Assembly: GCF_018614915.1 (NCBI RefSeq)
Contig: NZ_JAGGNU010000018.1
Coordinates: 82,817-146,816, forward strand
Source of the DNA: Variovorax paradoxus
GTDB lineage: Bacteria > Pseudomonadota > Gammaproteobacteria > Burkholderiales > Burkholderiaceae_C
Direction: 5' to 3'
DNA: 64,000 bases
A model generated the notes under the pieces. That model worked only from the letters and a program-made list of their open reading frames with translations. It searched no databases and was not told the DNA's origin. Position numbers and translations under genes: made by a program. This document shows positions 1 through 8,555 of the stretch, piece after piece; the first letter of the stretch is position 1, and each line of letters starts with the position of its first letter.

Positions 1-68
1 GTCAAGCCCAAGGCACCCAGGCCGGAGGCCAGCGCACTGGCTTGCAGAAGTTGGCGACGCGATGGCAT
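1..68 (-). CDS. N-terminus of an exported protein (partial, runs off the left edge)
   Basis: Only the first 22 codons are present, read from the ATG at 66-68 towards base 1. They encode MPSRRQLLQASALASGLGAL, a short positively charged start with a twin arginine followed by a hydrophobic alanine/leucine stretch, which looks like a Tat-type signal peptide. The start lies 12 bp after the stop of the upstream substrate-binding protein gene on the same strand, so the two probably form an operon. The product could be a second periplasmic binding protein or a secreted hydrolase; the visible part does not decide. Confidence 0.55.
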   Translation of the reverse strand, partial: MPSRRQLLQASALASGLGALGL

Positions 69-80
69 GGTGGTTGCGCC

Positions 81-1625
81 TTACTTGATCTTTGCGTTCC
101 AGAAGAAGGGCCAGGTCGCCGGCTGGTAGTTGTCCAGCGCCGGGCTCCTGGCCGAGAGGCCATTGAACTTGCCGACGTTCACGTAGGGCACTTCGTCGTA
201 GACCACCTGCTGCACCTTGCCCCACAGCGCGCCGCGCTTGGCCGGGTCGCTCTCGACGTTGAAGGCGGACAGCGCCGACTTCTTGGCCGGCGAGTCCCAC
301 CAGCCGGGTGCGCCGTCGCCGAGCTGCGGCGGCGAGAGCATCGGCTCGGGGAACTGGCCCGAATGGGTGACATAGACGTCCCACAGCTTCGGATCGTTGC
401 GGCGCTGCACCAGCGTGGCCCAGTCGACCACGTTGAGATCGACCTTGAAGCCGGCGCGCTTGAGCTGCTCGGCCATGAGCAGCGCCATGTTGTAGTGGAA
501 GTCGTACTGGCGGCTGGTCAGCACGCGGATCGGCTCGCCCTTGTAGCCGGCCTTGGCCGCGGCTTCCTTGGCCTTGGGCGCATTGCGCTGGTTGTAGAGC
601 TCGGTGCCGCCCGTGGCGTAGAAGGGCGAGCCCTTGGGGAAGTGGTTGCCCTCGGCGACGAAGAAGCGCGTGTCGCCGAAGCCGGCCGCGAGCATCTCGC
701 CCTCGCCGAGCGCGACCTGGATCGCCTGGCGCACCGGCTGGCTGGCGGCCACGCCTTCCTTGGTGTTGAAGACGAGGTAGGGGAAGCCGAAGGCCGGCGT
801 CATGATCGGCAGGGTCTTGCCGGCGGCCTTTTCCAGCCGCGGCAGCGCCTCGGTAGGCAGCAGGTCGGCGTAGTCGTACTGGCCGGCCAGCGCGCCTTCG
901 ACGCGCGTGTTGGCATTGGGCACCGGCACGAAGCGCAGTTCCTCGATGGCCGCCTCGCGCTTGCCGCCGTAGCCGCTGGCGGGCTCCTTGCGGGCGCTGT
1001 ACTTGTCGAAGCGCGTGAGCAGCAGGTACTGGTCGGGCCGGCGCTCCTTGAACTTGTAAGGGCCGGTGCCGACGAATTCCTTCAGCGGCTGGGCGATCGA
1101 GTCCTTGGCCATGATCGCGGCCATGCCGCTGGGCAGCGCCAGCTGCGCGAGCAGCGGTGCGTAGGGCGCCTTGAGCACCAGCTCGACGCCGAGCGGGCCC
1201 TTGGCCTTGAGGCTCTCGAGCTCCTTGCCGACCGCCTTGCCGCGCGGCGACTGCTCGATCCAGCGCTGCAGGCTCGCCACCACATCGTCGGCGTTGAGCT
1301 CGCGGCCGTTGTGCAGCATCACGCCCTTGCGCAGGGTGATGACGTAGGTCTTGCCGTCGGCCGAGATCTTCGGCATCGACTCGGCCAGCATCGGCACCAC
1401 GTTCCACTTGGCGTCGAAGGTGTAGAGCGGCTCGTAGACGTGCTGCATGATCGTGCCGACCAGGTCGGCCGTGGAGGCCATCGGGTCCAGCGTCTGCGGC
1501 TCGGCCACCATGGCGAGGGTGGCGAAATTGCGTGGGCCCTGGGCCTGGGCCGGGGCCAACGCGCACAGCAGGCTGAGCAGGAACGCGCCGATCAGGCCGC
1601 GTTTCGAGAAGGCGGGGGTCTGCAT
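81..1625 (-). CDS. ABC transporter substrate-binding protein, family 5 (peptide/opine/nickel type)
   Basis: A 514-residue periplasmic solute-binding protein of the SBP_bac_5 family, the lipid-free periplasmic receptor of Dpp/Opp/Nik-like importers. Residues 1-29 form a typical Sec signal peptide ending APAQA. The mature part opens with the family pattern AEPQTLDPMASTAD, followed by VYEPLYTFD and the LRKGVMLHNGRELNADDVV block (F-R-x-G-V-x-F-H-D-G-x-x-x-x-A-x-D-V), so the assignment is firm, but the ligand cannot be read. The start is the ATG at 1625. The gene points away from ridA, with an AT-rich divergent region between them, and is followed at 12 bp by another exported protein. No permease or ATPase gene is in the window. 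Confidence 0.9.
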   Translation of the reverse strand: MQTPAFSKRGLIGAFLLSLLCALAPAQAQGPRNFATLAMVAEPQTLDPMASTADLVGTIMQHVYEPLYTFDAKWNVVPMLAESMPKISADGKTYVITLRKGVMLHNGRELNADDVVASLQRWIEQSPRGKAVGKELESLKAKGPLGVELVLKAPYAPLLAQLALPSGMAAIMAKDSIAQPLKEFVGTGPYKFKERRPDQYLLLTRFDKYSARKEPASGYGGKREAAIEELRFVPVPNANTRVEGALAGQYDYADLLPTEALPRLEKAAGKTLPIMTPAFGFPYLVFNTKEGVAASQPVRQAIQVALGEGEMLAAGFGDTRFFVAEGNHFPKGSPFYATGGTELYNQRNAPKAKEAAAKAGYKGEPIRVLTSRQYDFHYNMALLMAEQLKRAGFKVDLNVVDWATLVQRRNDPKLWDVYVTHSGQFPEPMLSPPQLGDGAPGWWDSPAKKSALSAFNVESDPAKRGALWGKVQQVVYDEVPYVNVGKFNGLSARSPALDNYQPATWPFFWNAKIK

Positions 1626-1776
1626 GTGGAACTCCTTCGTGGATCGGTAGAGTGAAAAATACTTTCTCTTCGGACGGACTTTGAAGCATCAAACATGCCA
1701 AATCACCGGTGTAAACCCTATGTTTTGGATTTTTACTGAAATAGAATTTCATAACCCATCAATCAGGAGCTTTCCC
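1626..1776. promoter_or_regulatory. Divergent intergenic region between the binding protein and ridA
   Basis: This 151-bp gap is markedly more AT-rich than its neighbours, especially 1655-1760, and must hold promoters for both divergent genes. On the plus strand a good ribosome-binding site (AGGAGC at 1764-1769) precedes the ridA ATG at 1777. No operator repeat is convincing. Confidence 0.4.
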
Positions 1777-2166
1777 ATGCCGCTCGAATACCTCGGTGCA
1801 TCCCCCAAGGCCTCGGACAACCAGGTCCGCCCCTTCTCCCCGGCCGTGCGCGCGGGCGACTTCATCTACGTCTCGGGCCAGGTGCCGGCCGACGCACAGG
1901 GCGAGATCGTGGTCGGCGGCATCGAGGCCCAGACCCGCCAGGTCATGGAGAACATCAAGTCGGTACTCGCGCTGGCCGGCGCCACGCTCGACGACGTCTG
2001 CAAGACCACGGTATGGCTGCAGGACGCGCGCGATTTCGGTGCCTTCAACCGGGTCTACATGGGCTACTTCGGTGCCGGCCGACCGGCGCGCTCGACCACC
2101 GAGGCGCGGCTGATGGTCGATGCCAAGGTCGAGATCGACGTAGTGGCTTACAAGCCCAAGGCCTGA
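1777..2166 (+). CDS. ridA: RidA family enamine/imine deaminase
   Basis: A 129-residue RidA/YjgF/YER057c/UK114 protein. Family members hydrolyse reactive 2-aminoacrylate-type enamines to ketoacids and act as cytosolic trimers. Visible signatures are FIYVSGQVP (residues 29-37), the NIKSVLALAGATLDDVCKTTVW core and GRPARSTTEA, where Arg105 sits exactly at the position of the substrate-carboxylate-binding Arg105 of E. coli RidA; Glu119 lies near the partner Glu120. The ATG at 1777 was preferred to the in-frame one at 1681 because it follows AGGAGC at proper spacing and gives the usual family length. It lies divergent from a substrate-binding protein gene and just upstream of the M23 remnant. Confidence 0.92.
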   Translation: MPLEYLGASPKASDNQVRPFSPAVRAGDFIYVSGQVPADAQGEIVVGGIEAQTRQVMENIKSVLALAGATLDDVCKTTVWLQDARDFGAFNRVYMGYFGAGRPARSTTEARLMVDAKVEIDVVAYKPKA

Positions 2167-2171
2167 CGCCG

Positions 2172-3040
2172 ATGGGTCCGAGTCGGCGCGACACGCTCCT
2201 GTGGGCCCTCGGCATCGCCGCCGTGCCCGCGGCGCGAGCGGGCAAGCTCCAGGCCCGCAGCGCGACCGCGGACGTCTGGCCACGCGCCTCGCAGGTGCCG
2301 GGCGGCGTCGCGCGACTCTCGCTGGGGCCGGCGGCCGTGCGGCCCGTGGCGCTCACGGCTGAAAGCGACATCCCGCTGCTGGTGGTCGGCGATGCCGTCG
2401 AATGGACGGCGCTGGTGGGCATACCGCTTGCCGCGACGCCCAGCGAGGCCACGATCCGGATCGTGGCAGGCCAAGGGGCCACGGCGCGCGACCTGCACTA
2501 CACCATTGCGCCCAAGGCCTACCGCGAGCAGCGCCTGAAAGTCGCGCCGCGCACGGTCGACCTCTCACCCGAAGACATGGCTCGCTACGAGCGCGAGCGA
2601 ACGCACCAGCAGACGGTGACTGCAAGCTTCAGCCAGCCCTGCCGCCCAGCGAACTGCGAATGAAGGTGCCGGCGCCGGGCCCGCGCTCCAGTTCCTTCGG
2701 CCTGCGACGCGTCTTCAACGGCCAGGCGCGCAATCCGCACAGCGGCATGGACATCGCGGCCGCCACCGGCACGCCCGTCGTCGCGCCGCTGCCGGGCCGC
2801 GTGATCGACACCGGCGACTACTTCTTCAACGGCAACACGGTCTGGCTGGACCACGGCGGCGGCCTGCTCACGATGTACTGCCACCTGAGTGCCGTCGACG
2901 TGAAAGCGGGAGACCCCGTCAGGACCGGAGAACGCATCGGCGCGGTCGGCGCCACGGGCCGCGTCACGGGGCCGCACCTGCACTGGTCGGTGATGCTCAA
3001 CCGGGCGATGGTGGACCCGGCGCTGTTCATCGCCGCCTGA
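2172..3040 (+). pseudogene. M23 family metallopeptidase, frameshifted at 2637-2640
   Basis: Two overlapping frames together give one M23 (LytM/Gly-Gly endopeptidase-like) peptidase. The first, from ATG 2172, has a signal-like N-terminus (MGPSRRDTLLWALG) and the family's N-terminal beta domain but stops at 2663. The second carries the catalytic domain: [10 protein letters not shown] (the HxxxD zinc site) and GPHLHWSV (HxH), ending at 3040. Adding one C to the CCC at 2637-2639 restores a continuous reading, [10 protein letters not shown], and a protein of about 289 residues. The span of 869 bases is one short of a whole number of codons. The hallmark residues are intact, so the mutation is recent or is a base-calling error. 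An internal ATG at 2660 could start a short catalytic fragment. Such enzymes cut peptidoglycan cross-links in the periplasm. Confidence 0.85.
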
Positions 3041-3079
3041 GCCCGTCTCGCGTGGCGTGGCCTGCAAGCCGAAGAAGGT

Positions 3080-3670
3080 CTAGGCCCGCAGCTCGCTCTT
3101 GCGCTGGATGATGCGCGACACCAGCCCGTAGTCGATCGCCTCTTCGGCCGACAGCCAGCGGTCGCGCTCGATGTCGGCGAGCACGGCGTCCAGCGGCTTG
3201 CCGGTCTCGCGCGCGATCGCCTGGGCGACGCGCGTGCGGGCTCGCAGGATCTCGCGGGCGTGGATGGCGATGTCGCTGGCCGGCCCGCCGGCGCCGCCGC
3301 TCGGCTGGTGGATGAGGAAGCGCGTGTTGGGCAGGCAGAAGCGCCGCTCGCGCGGCACCGCGAGGTAGAGGTGCGTGGCGGCGCTGCCGACCCAGCCGGT
3401 GCCGATCATGTTCACCGGCGCGCTGATGAAGCGCACCAGGTCATGGATGGTGTCGCCCGACTCCAGGTGCCCGCCCGGCGAGCTCACCAGGATGTCGATC
3501 GGCGCCTGGCTCTCGGCGTCGAGGGCGATGAGCCGGCGCGCCACGTCGGCGGCCGACTGGTCGGTGATGGGGCCGAAGATCAGCAGCGTGCGCGATTTGA
3601 AGGCCTTCTCCTCCAGGTACGAGCTGCGCTGCTCGAGCGTGGCCGAAGGCGGGAAGTCCGGGGTTTCCAT
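3080..3670 (-). CDS. ClpP-like serine protease (divergent paralogue)
   Basis: A 196-residue member of the ClpP/crotonase-fold protease family. LVSSPGG, FCLPNTRFLIHQPSGG and the SDIAIHAREIL segment match ClpP closely. The usual GQAASMGA around the nucleophile reads GWVGSAATH, but spacing from the HQP histidine places Ser96 at the catalytic serine position. With His121 and Asp170 (in ERDRWLSAEEAIDYGLV) the triad is therefore complete. ClpP forms tetradecamers fed by ClpX or ClpA; no ATPase gene is adjacent, so this is probably an accessory ClpP rather than the housekeeping copy. The start ATG at 3670 follows AAGGAG (complement of 3676-3681); a longer start at 3712 lacks such support. Confidence 0.85.
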   Translation of the reverse strand: METPDFPPSATLEQRSSYLEEKAFKSRTLLIFGPITDQSAADVARRLIALDAESQAPIDILVSSPGGHLESGDTIHDLVRFISAPVNMIGTGWVGSAATHLYLAVPRERRFCLPNTRFLIHQPSGGAGGPASDIAIHAREILRARTRVAQAIARETGKPLDAVLADIERDRWLSAEEAIDYGLVSRIIQRKSELRA

Positions 3671-3748
3671 GAGGGCTCCTTGACGAACGAAGCCCCAGTT
3701 TGGTGACCGCACCCGGCTTTGGCAAGCCGCCGGGGGCTCAACCTGCCA

Positions 3749-4597
3749 TCAGCTGGCGAGCCGGCCTGCGGTGAGCCGCAGCACCCGGTCGCAGCGCTTG
3801 GCCAGGCTCTCGTCGTGCGTGACCACGACGAAGGCCGTGCGGCGCTCGTGTGCGAGCTGCAGCATCAGCGCGAACACGCCGTCGGCCGTGTTGCGGTCGA
3901 GATTGCCGGTGGGCTCGTCGGCCAACACGCAATCGGGCTGGGTCACCAGCGCACGGGCAATGGCGACGCGCTGGCGCTCGCCGCCCGAGAGTTCGGCCGG
4001 ACGGTGGTGGACGCGTTCGGCCAGGCCCACCGCGGCCAGCATCAGGCTCGCGGCTCGCGCCGCCGCCTCCGGCGCGGCGCGCCGGATCTTCAGCGGCATC
4101 GCGACGTTGTCGAGCGCGCTGAACTCCGGCAGCAGGTGGTGGAACTGGTAGACGAAGCCCAGGTGCGCATTGCGCAGCCGGCCCTGCTCGGCGGCATCGA
4201 CGTGCGCGATGTTCTCGCCGTGCAGCTCCACGCTGCCGGCGGTGGGCGCGTCGAGCCCGCCCATCAGGTGCAGCAGCGTGCTCTTGCCCGAGCCCGAGGC
4301 GCCGACGATGGCCAGCGTCTCGCCGGCGCGCACGTCGAGGTCGACGCCGTGCAGCACGGTGAGATCGATGCGGCCCTCGTGGAAGCGCTTGGTGAGGCCT
4401 CGGACTTGCAGAACAACGACATCGGCGCCGGGCCGCCCCAAGCCGGTGGCAGCCCCCTCGGGGGGCAGCGAGGACACGCCAGTGCCGAGCGTGGGGGCAC
4501 TGCCATCGGCGCCGGGCCGCCCCAAGCCAGTGGCAGCCCCCTCGGGGGGCAGCGAGGACACGTCAGTGCCGAGCGTGGGGGCACTATTTCTATTCAT
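3749..4597 (-). CDS. lolD: Lipoprotein-releasing system ATPase LolD with a repeat-derived N-terminal extension
   Basis: The ABC ATPase that powers LolC/E extraction of outer-membrane lipoproteins from the inner membrane. From residue 60 onward it is a normal LolD: Walker [10 protein letters not shown] (99-107), the Q-loop region [21 protein letters not shown], signature [15 protein letters not shown] and Walker [13 protein letters not shown]. Residues 1-59 are foreign to the family. They are two 28-residue copies (SAPTLGT...GLGRPGAD) encoded by an 84-bp tandem DNA repeat. The only in-frame ATG (4597) overlaps the lolC stop codon (ATGAATAG), so translation is coupled and reads through the repeat. 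A non-ATG start nearer residue 60 is possible. Confidence 0.92.
   Translation of the reverse strand: MNRNSAPTLGTDVSSLPPEGAATGLGRPGADGSAPTLGTGVSSLPPEGAATGLGRPGADVVVLQVRGLTKRFHEGRIDLTVLHGVDLDVRAGETLAIVGASGSGKSTLLHLMGGLDAPTAGSVELHGENIAHVDAAEQGRLRNAHLGFVYQFHHLLPEFSALDNVAMPLKIRRAAPEAAARAASLMLAAVGLAERVHHRPAELSGGERQRVAIARALVTQPDCVLADEPTGNLDRNTADGVFALMLQLAHERRTAFVVVTHDESLAKRCDRVLRLTAGRLAS
4421..4588. repeat. Two tandem 84-bp hairpin repeats inside the 5' end of lolD
   Basis: Units at about 4421-4504 and 4505-4588 differ at only a few bases. Each contains the perfect palindrome GCCCCCTCGGGGGGC, which can fold as a short GC hairpin, and the flank CAGCGAGGACAC. The unit length is a multiple of three, so duplication leaves the lolD frame open. 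The palindromic core and its GC-rich flanks resemble the element between ureB and ureC, which suggests a dispersed REP-like family; that relation is inferred from shape rather than long identity. Confidence 0.8.
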
Positions 4598-5846
4598 AGC
4601 GCAGAGCCTCAGCGGGATTGACGCGGCTGGCGCGCCAGCTCGGATACAGCGTGGCCACGAACGAAAGCGCCAGCGAAATCAGCGCGATCGGCATGATGTC
4701 GCCGCGCTGCGGATCGCTCGGCATCTTGCTGATGAGGTAGATGTCCTTGGGCAGGAAGCTGGCGTTGAAGAGCCGCTCCAGCGCCGGCACGATGACGTCG
4801 ATGTTGTAGGCGATGCCCAGGCCCAGCAGCAGCCCGCCGAGCGTGCCGATCACGCCCACCATCGCGCCCTGCACGACGAAGATGCCCATGATGCTCTTCG
4901 GGCTCGAGCCCAGCGTGCGCAGGATGGCGATGTCGGCGCGCTTGTCGGTCACCGTCATCACCAGCGTCGAGACGAGGTTGAAGGCCGCCACCGCGACGAT
5001 CAGCGTGAGGATGATGAACATCATGCGTTTCTCGACCTGCACGGCCGCGAACCAGGTCTTGTTCTGGCGCGTCCAGTCGCGGATCAGGAACTCGCCGGGC
5101 AGCGTGACGGCGAGCTGGTCGGCCACCTCGCGCGCCTGGTGCAGGTCCTTCAGCTTGAGGCGCAGGCCGCTCGGCCCCTCGAGCCGGAACACGCGCGCCG
5201 CGTCCTGCTCGTGGATCATCGCAAGTGCCGAGTCGTACTCGTAGTGGCCCGAGTCGAAAGTGCCGACCACGGTGAACTGCTTGAGCCGCGGCACCACGCC
5301 GGCCGGCGTGACCTGGCCGCCAGGCGCGATCAGCGTGACCTGGTCGCCGACGCGCACGAAGAGCGAGCGCGCCAACTCGATGCCGAGCACGATGCCGAAT
5401 TCGCCCGGCACCAGTTTCGCCAGCGCGCCTTGCTGCGCGGTGGTGGAGATGTCGGTCACCTGCGGTTCCAGCGAAGGCTCGATGCCGCGCACCAGCGTGC
5501 CCTTCATGTCCTCGCCGCGCGCGATCAGCGCCTGCGCAGCGATGAAGGGCGCGACGCCGATGACGTTCGGATTCTTGCGCGCGGCGGCGGCGATGGCATC
5601 GATGTCGGCCAGCGCCTGGCCGTCGCGCGAGAAGATCTCGATGTGCGAGATCACGCCGAGCATGCGGTCGGTCACCTCCTTCTGGAAGCCGTTCATCACC
5701 GAGAGCACGATGATCAGCGCCGCCACGCCCAGCGCAATGCCGAGCATCGAGACGCCGGAGATGAAGGAGATGAAGCCGTTGCGCCGCGTCGCCCGGCCTG
5801 CGCGCGTGTAGCGCCAGCCGAGCTGCAGTTCGTAGGGGAGTCGCAT
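4590..5846 (-). CDS. lolC: Lipoprotein-releasing ABC transporter permease LolC/LolE
   Basis: A 418-residue inner-membrane permease of the LolC/E family. It begins [18 protein letters not shown], then the family's first membrane segment ([36 protein letters not shown]), a large periplasmic domain, and three C-terminal membrane segments around residues 270-390, ending [15 protein letters not shown] as in E. coli LolC/E. With LolD it releases triacylated lipoproteins to LolA. Many betaproteobacteria have one such permease that acts as a homodimer, and only one is seen here. Its start (5846) diverges from the rpfE-like gene with only 35 bp between; its stop overlaps the lolD start. Confidence 0.93.
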   Translation of the reverse strand: MRLPYELQLGWRYTRAGRATRRNGFISFISGVSMLGIALGVAALIIVLSVMNGFQKEVTDRMLGVISHIEIFSRDGQALADIDAIAAAARKNPNVIGVAPFIAAQALIARGEDMKGTLVRGIEPSLEPQVTDISTTAQQGALAKLVPGEFGIVLGIELARSLFVRVGDQVTLIAPGGQVTPAGVVPRLKQFTVVGTFDSGHYEYDSALAMIHEQDAARVFRLEGPSGLRLKLKDLHQAREVADQLAVTLPGEFLIRDWTRQNKTWFAAVQVEKRMMFIILTLIVAVAAFNLVSTLVMTVTDKRADIAILRTLGSSPKSIMGIFVVQGAMVGVIGTLGGLLLGLGIAYNIDVIVPALERLFNASFLPKDIYLISKMPSDPQRGDIMPIALISLALSFVATLYPSWRASRVNPAEALRYE

Positions 5847-5881
5847 AGGGGAACGATTGTGGCATCCCGGACAATAGGCGA

Positions 5882-6844
5882 ATGCCTGCTTCGTCCAGTT
5901 CGCCTCATCTCCTGATTCCCTTTGCCGGCCGCAGTTCCCCGGCCTGCCGCGAGGCACTGCCGGCATTGCGCCTGCCGAAGCTGGAAACCCTGCTCTCCCG
6001 CCTGGCGCAGGTGAACGAGGACATGCAGGACGAAAACACCCTCTCGCCGCCGCACGAACGTGCATTGGCCGCGGCGCTCGGCATTCCGGCGGCCGACGGG
6101 CAGATTCCGTGGGCGGCGCTGGAAGCAACGCAGGCGGGCCTGCGCCCGACCGGCGAGAACGACAGCTGGGGCACCGCCACCTTGTGCCACTGGCAGGTGG
6201 GTATCGACGACGTGGTGCTGGGCGACCCGGCCGCGATCCGCATCGACGCGGCCGAATCCGATGCGTTGCTGGCTGTCGCCAAGCCCTACTTCGAAGAGGA
6301 CGGCATCGCGGTGCATGCCTCGGCCACGCCGGGCCGCTGGCTGCTGCAGGGCCGCGTGTTCGACGGCCTGGCCACGGCTTCGATCGATCGCGCGATCGGC
6401 CATCCCATTGGGCAATGGTCGCCGCTCGCCGACGGCGCCCGCTCGCTGCGCCGGCTGCAGAACGAGATGCAGATGCTGCTCTATACCGAACGCGTGAACG
6501 ACGAGCGCGCCGCCCGCGGCGTGCCGCCGATCAATTCCTTCTGGCTCAGCGGCACGGGCCGGCTGCCCTCCTCCTTCGACGGCGCGCCGCCCGAAGTCGC
6601 CGACGCGCTGCGCGCACCCGCCCTGCGCGACGACGCCGCGGCCTGGGCTGAAGCCTGGGCACAGCTCGACGCGGGCCCGGTGGCCAAACTGCTGGCCGCG
6701 TGCACGGCTGGCGCCGAGGTCGTGCTCACGCTGTGCGGCGACCGCGGGGCCCGCCGCTTCGGCGTGCAGCAGCGCGGCCTCTCGCGCTGGGCCAAGTCGC
6801 TGTTCCAGCGCGCGAGCGCGCCCACCGTGCTGGAGGCCCTGTGA
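5882..6844 (+). CDS. RpfE-like conserved protein (phosphoglycerate mutase-related)
   Basis: A 320-residue cytosolic protein with no signal peptide. Blocks such as HLLIPFAGRSSPACREALPALRLPKLETLL at the start, the SWGTATLCHWQVG segment and PINSFWLSGTGRLP resemble the RpfE family found beside recJ in Xanthomonas and many betaproteobacteria, sometimes labelled phosphoglycerate mutase-related. Its biochemical role is unknown. The stop overlaps the recJ start (TGATG), so the pair is translationally coupled, as in other genomes. The family name rests on memory of the recJ neighbourhood and these sequence blocks, so it is tentative; that the gene is real is not in doubt. Confidence 0.75.
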   Translation: MPASSSSPHLLIPFAGRSSPACREALPALRLPKLETLLSRLAQVNEDMQDENTLSPPHERALAAALGIPAADGQIPWAALEATQAGLRPTGENDSWGTATLCHWQVGIDDVVLGDPAAIRIDAAESDALLAVAKPYFEEDGIAVHASATPGRWLLQGRVFDGLATASIDRAIGHPIGQWSPLADGARSLRRLQNEMQMLLYTERVNDERAARGVPPINSFWLSGTGRLPSSFDGAPPEVADALRAPALRDDAAAWAEAWAQLDAGPVAKLLAACTAGAEVVLTLCGDRGARRFGVQQRGLSRWAKSLFQRASAPTVLEAL

Positions 6845-8553
6845 TGAGGATCGTGGCCCGCGAAATCCCTCCGCGCAGCGCCTGGGCGCTCGAGCAGGCC
6901 GGCGTGCATCCCTTGCTGGCGCGGCTTTTCGCCGCGCGCGGCGTGCAAGCCAAGGACGAGCTCGACGACGGCCTCGCCCGCCTGCTCGCGCCCGGCACCC
7001 TGCGCGGCGCGCGCGAGGCTGCGGTGCTGCTGGCCGACGCGATCCGCGACGGCAAGCGCCTGTGCATCGTCGCCGACTACGACTGCGACGGCGCCACCGC
7101 CTGTGCGGTCGCAGTGCGCGGCCTGCGCCTGCTCGGCGCGAAGCAGGTGAGCTACCTGGTGCCCGACCGCGTGATCGACGGCTACGGCCTCACGCCGCCG
7201 ATCGCCGAGCGCGTGGCCGCGAGCGGCGCCGAGCTGCTGATCACGGTGGACAACGGCATCGCCAGCGTCGAGGGCGTGGCCGCCGCCAAGGCGCGCGGGC
7301 TCGCGGTGCTGGTGACCGACCACCACCTGCCCGGCCCTGCCCTGCCCGCGGCCGACGTGCTGGTGAATCCCAACCAGCCGGGCTGCGAATTCGAGAGCAA
7401 GAGCGTCGCCGGCGTCGGCGTGATGTTCTATGTGCTGCTGGCGCTGCGCTCCGAACTGCGGGCGCGCGGGGTGTTCGATCTTGCAACGCAGCCGAAGCTC
7501 GATGCCCTCCTGCCGCTGGTCGCGCTGGGCACCGTGGCCGATGTCGTCAAGCTCGACGCCAACAACCGCCGCCTGGTCGCGCAGGGCCTGCGCCGCATCC
7601 GCGCCGGTGCGATGCCGGCCGGCGTGGCCGCGCTGTTCAAGGCCGCCGGCCGCCAGGCCGCCGCGGCGACCACCTTCGACTTCGGTTTCGCGCTCGGGCC
7701 GCGCATCAATGCCGCCGGGCGCCTGGCCGACATGACGCTCGGCATCGAATGCCTCTTGACCGACGACGCCGGCCGCGCCGACGAGCTCGCGCGCCTGCTC
7801 GACGGCATCAACCGCGAGCGGCGCGACATCGAGGGCGGCATGCGCGAGCAGGCGCTGCTGCTGGCGGAGACGCTGTTCGACGACAGCCAGGCGCCGCCGG
7901 CGGCCATCAGCGTGTTCGGCGCGGACTTCCATGAGGGCGTGGTCGGCATCGTCGCCTCGCGCCTCAAGGACCGCTTCCACCGGCCGGCCTTCGTCTTCGC
8001 GGCCAGCGGCGCCGACGGCAAGTCGCACGAGCTCAAGGGCTCGGGCCGCTCGATCCCGGGCTTTCATCTGCGCGATGCGCTGGACCTCGTGGCCAAGCGC
8101 CATCCTGGCGTGCTGCTGCGCTTCGGCGGCCACGCGATGGCGGCGGGCTGCACCGTGGCCGAAGAACACTTCGAGACCTTCGAGCGCGCCCTGGCGCAGG
8201 TGGCGACGGAGTGGCTCGATGCCGCTGCGCTGACGCGCCGCCTCGACACCGACGGGCCGCTGGCACCCGAATACCTGCGCGTCGACCTGGTCGACACCTT
8301 GCACCGCGAAGTCTGGGGACAGGGCTTCGCGCCACCCACCTTCAGCGAGGAAGTCGAAGTGATCTCCCAGCGCCTGGTCGGCGAGAAGCATCTCGCGCTC
8401 AAGCTCAAGCACCAGGGCAAGCCGGTGGACGGCATCTGGTTCGGCCGCACCGAGCCGCTGCCGCAGAAGGTGGTGCTCGCGTTCCGGCTCGACGCCGACG
8501 AATGGCAGGGCGTGCGACGCGTGCGCTTCCTCGTGGAAGGCGCCGAAGGATAG
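6844..8553 (+). CDS. recJ: Single-stranded-DNA-specific 5'-3' exonuclease RecJ
   Basis: A 569-residue DHH-superfamily nuclease acting in RecF-pathway recombination and mismatch repair. The DHH motifs are clear: VADYDCDGATA (Asp78, Asp80, Asp82) for metal binding and TDHHLPG around residue 160. The DHHA1 domain follows with FGADFHEGVVGIVASRLKDRFHRPAFVFA and RFGGHAMAAGCTV, and the C-terminal OB-like region ends at 8553. Length is typical for RecJ. The start ATG overlaps the rpfE-like stop by one base. Confidence 0.96.
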   Translation: MRIVAREIPPRSAWALEQAGVHPLLARLFAARGVQAKDELDDGLARLLAPGTLRGAREAAVLLADAIRDGKRLCIVADYDCDGATACAVAVRGLRLLGAKQVSYLVPDRVIDGYGLTPPIAERVAASGAELLITVDNGIASVEGVAAAKARGLAVLVTDHHLPGPALPAADVLVNPNQPGCEFESKSVAGVGVMFYVLLALRSELRARGVFDLATQPKLDALLPLVALGTVADVVKLDANNRRLVAQGLRRIRAGAMPAGVAALFKAAGRQAAAATTFDFGFALGPRINAAGRLADMTLGIECLLTDDAGRADELARLLDGINRERRDIEGGMREQALLLAETLFDDSQAPPAAISVFGADFHEGVVGIVASRLKDRFHRPAFVFAASGADGKSHELKGSGRSIPGFHLRDALDLVAKRHPGVLLRFGGHAMAAGCTVAEEHFETFERALAQVATEWLDAAALTRRLDTDGPLAPEYLRVDLVDTLHREVWGQGFAPPTFSEEVEVISQRLVGEKHLALKLKHQGKPVDGIWFGRTEPLPQKVVLAFRLDADEWQGVRRVRFLVEGAEG

Positions 8554-8555
8554 GA

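Noticed and set aside
2172..3040. Programmed ribosomal frameshift in the M23 gene.
   Set aside because: No X-XXY-YYZ slippery site or downstream pseudoknot is seen at 2630-2645, and a one-base homopolymer loss explains the break.
3080..3670. ClpP-like protein seemed to lack its catalytic Ser because ASMGA reads GSAATH.
   Set aside because: Counting 25 residues back from the conserved HQP histidine puts Ser96 exactly at the nucleophile, so the triad Ser96/His121/Asp170 is intact.
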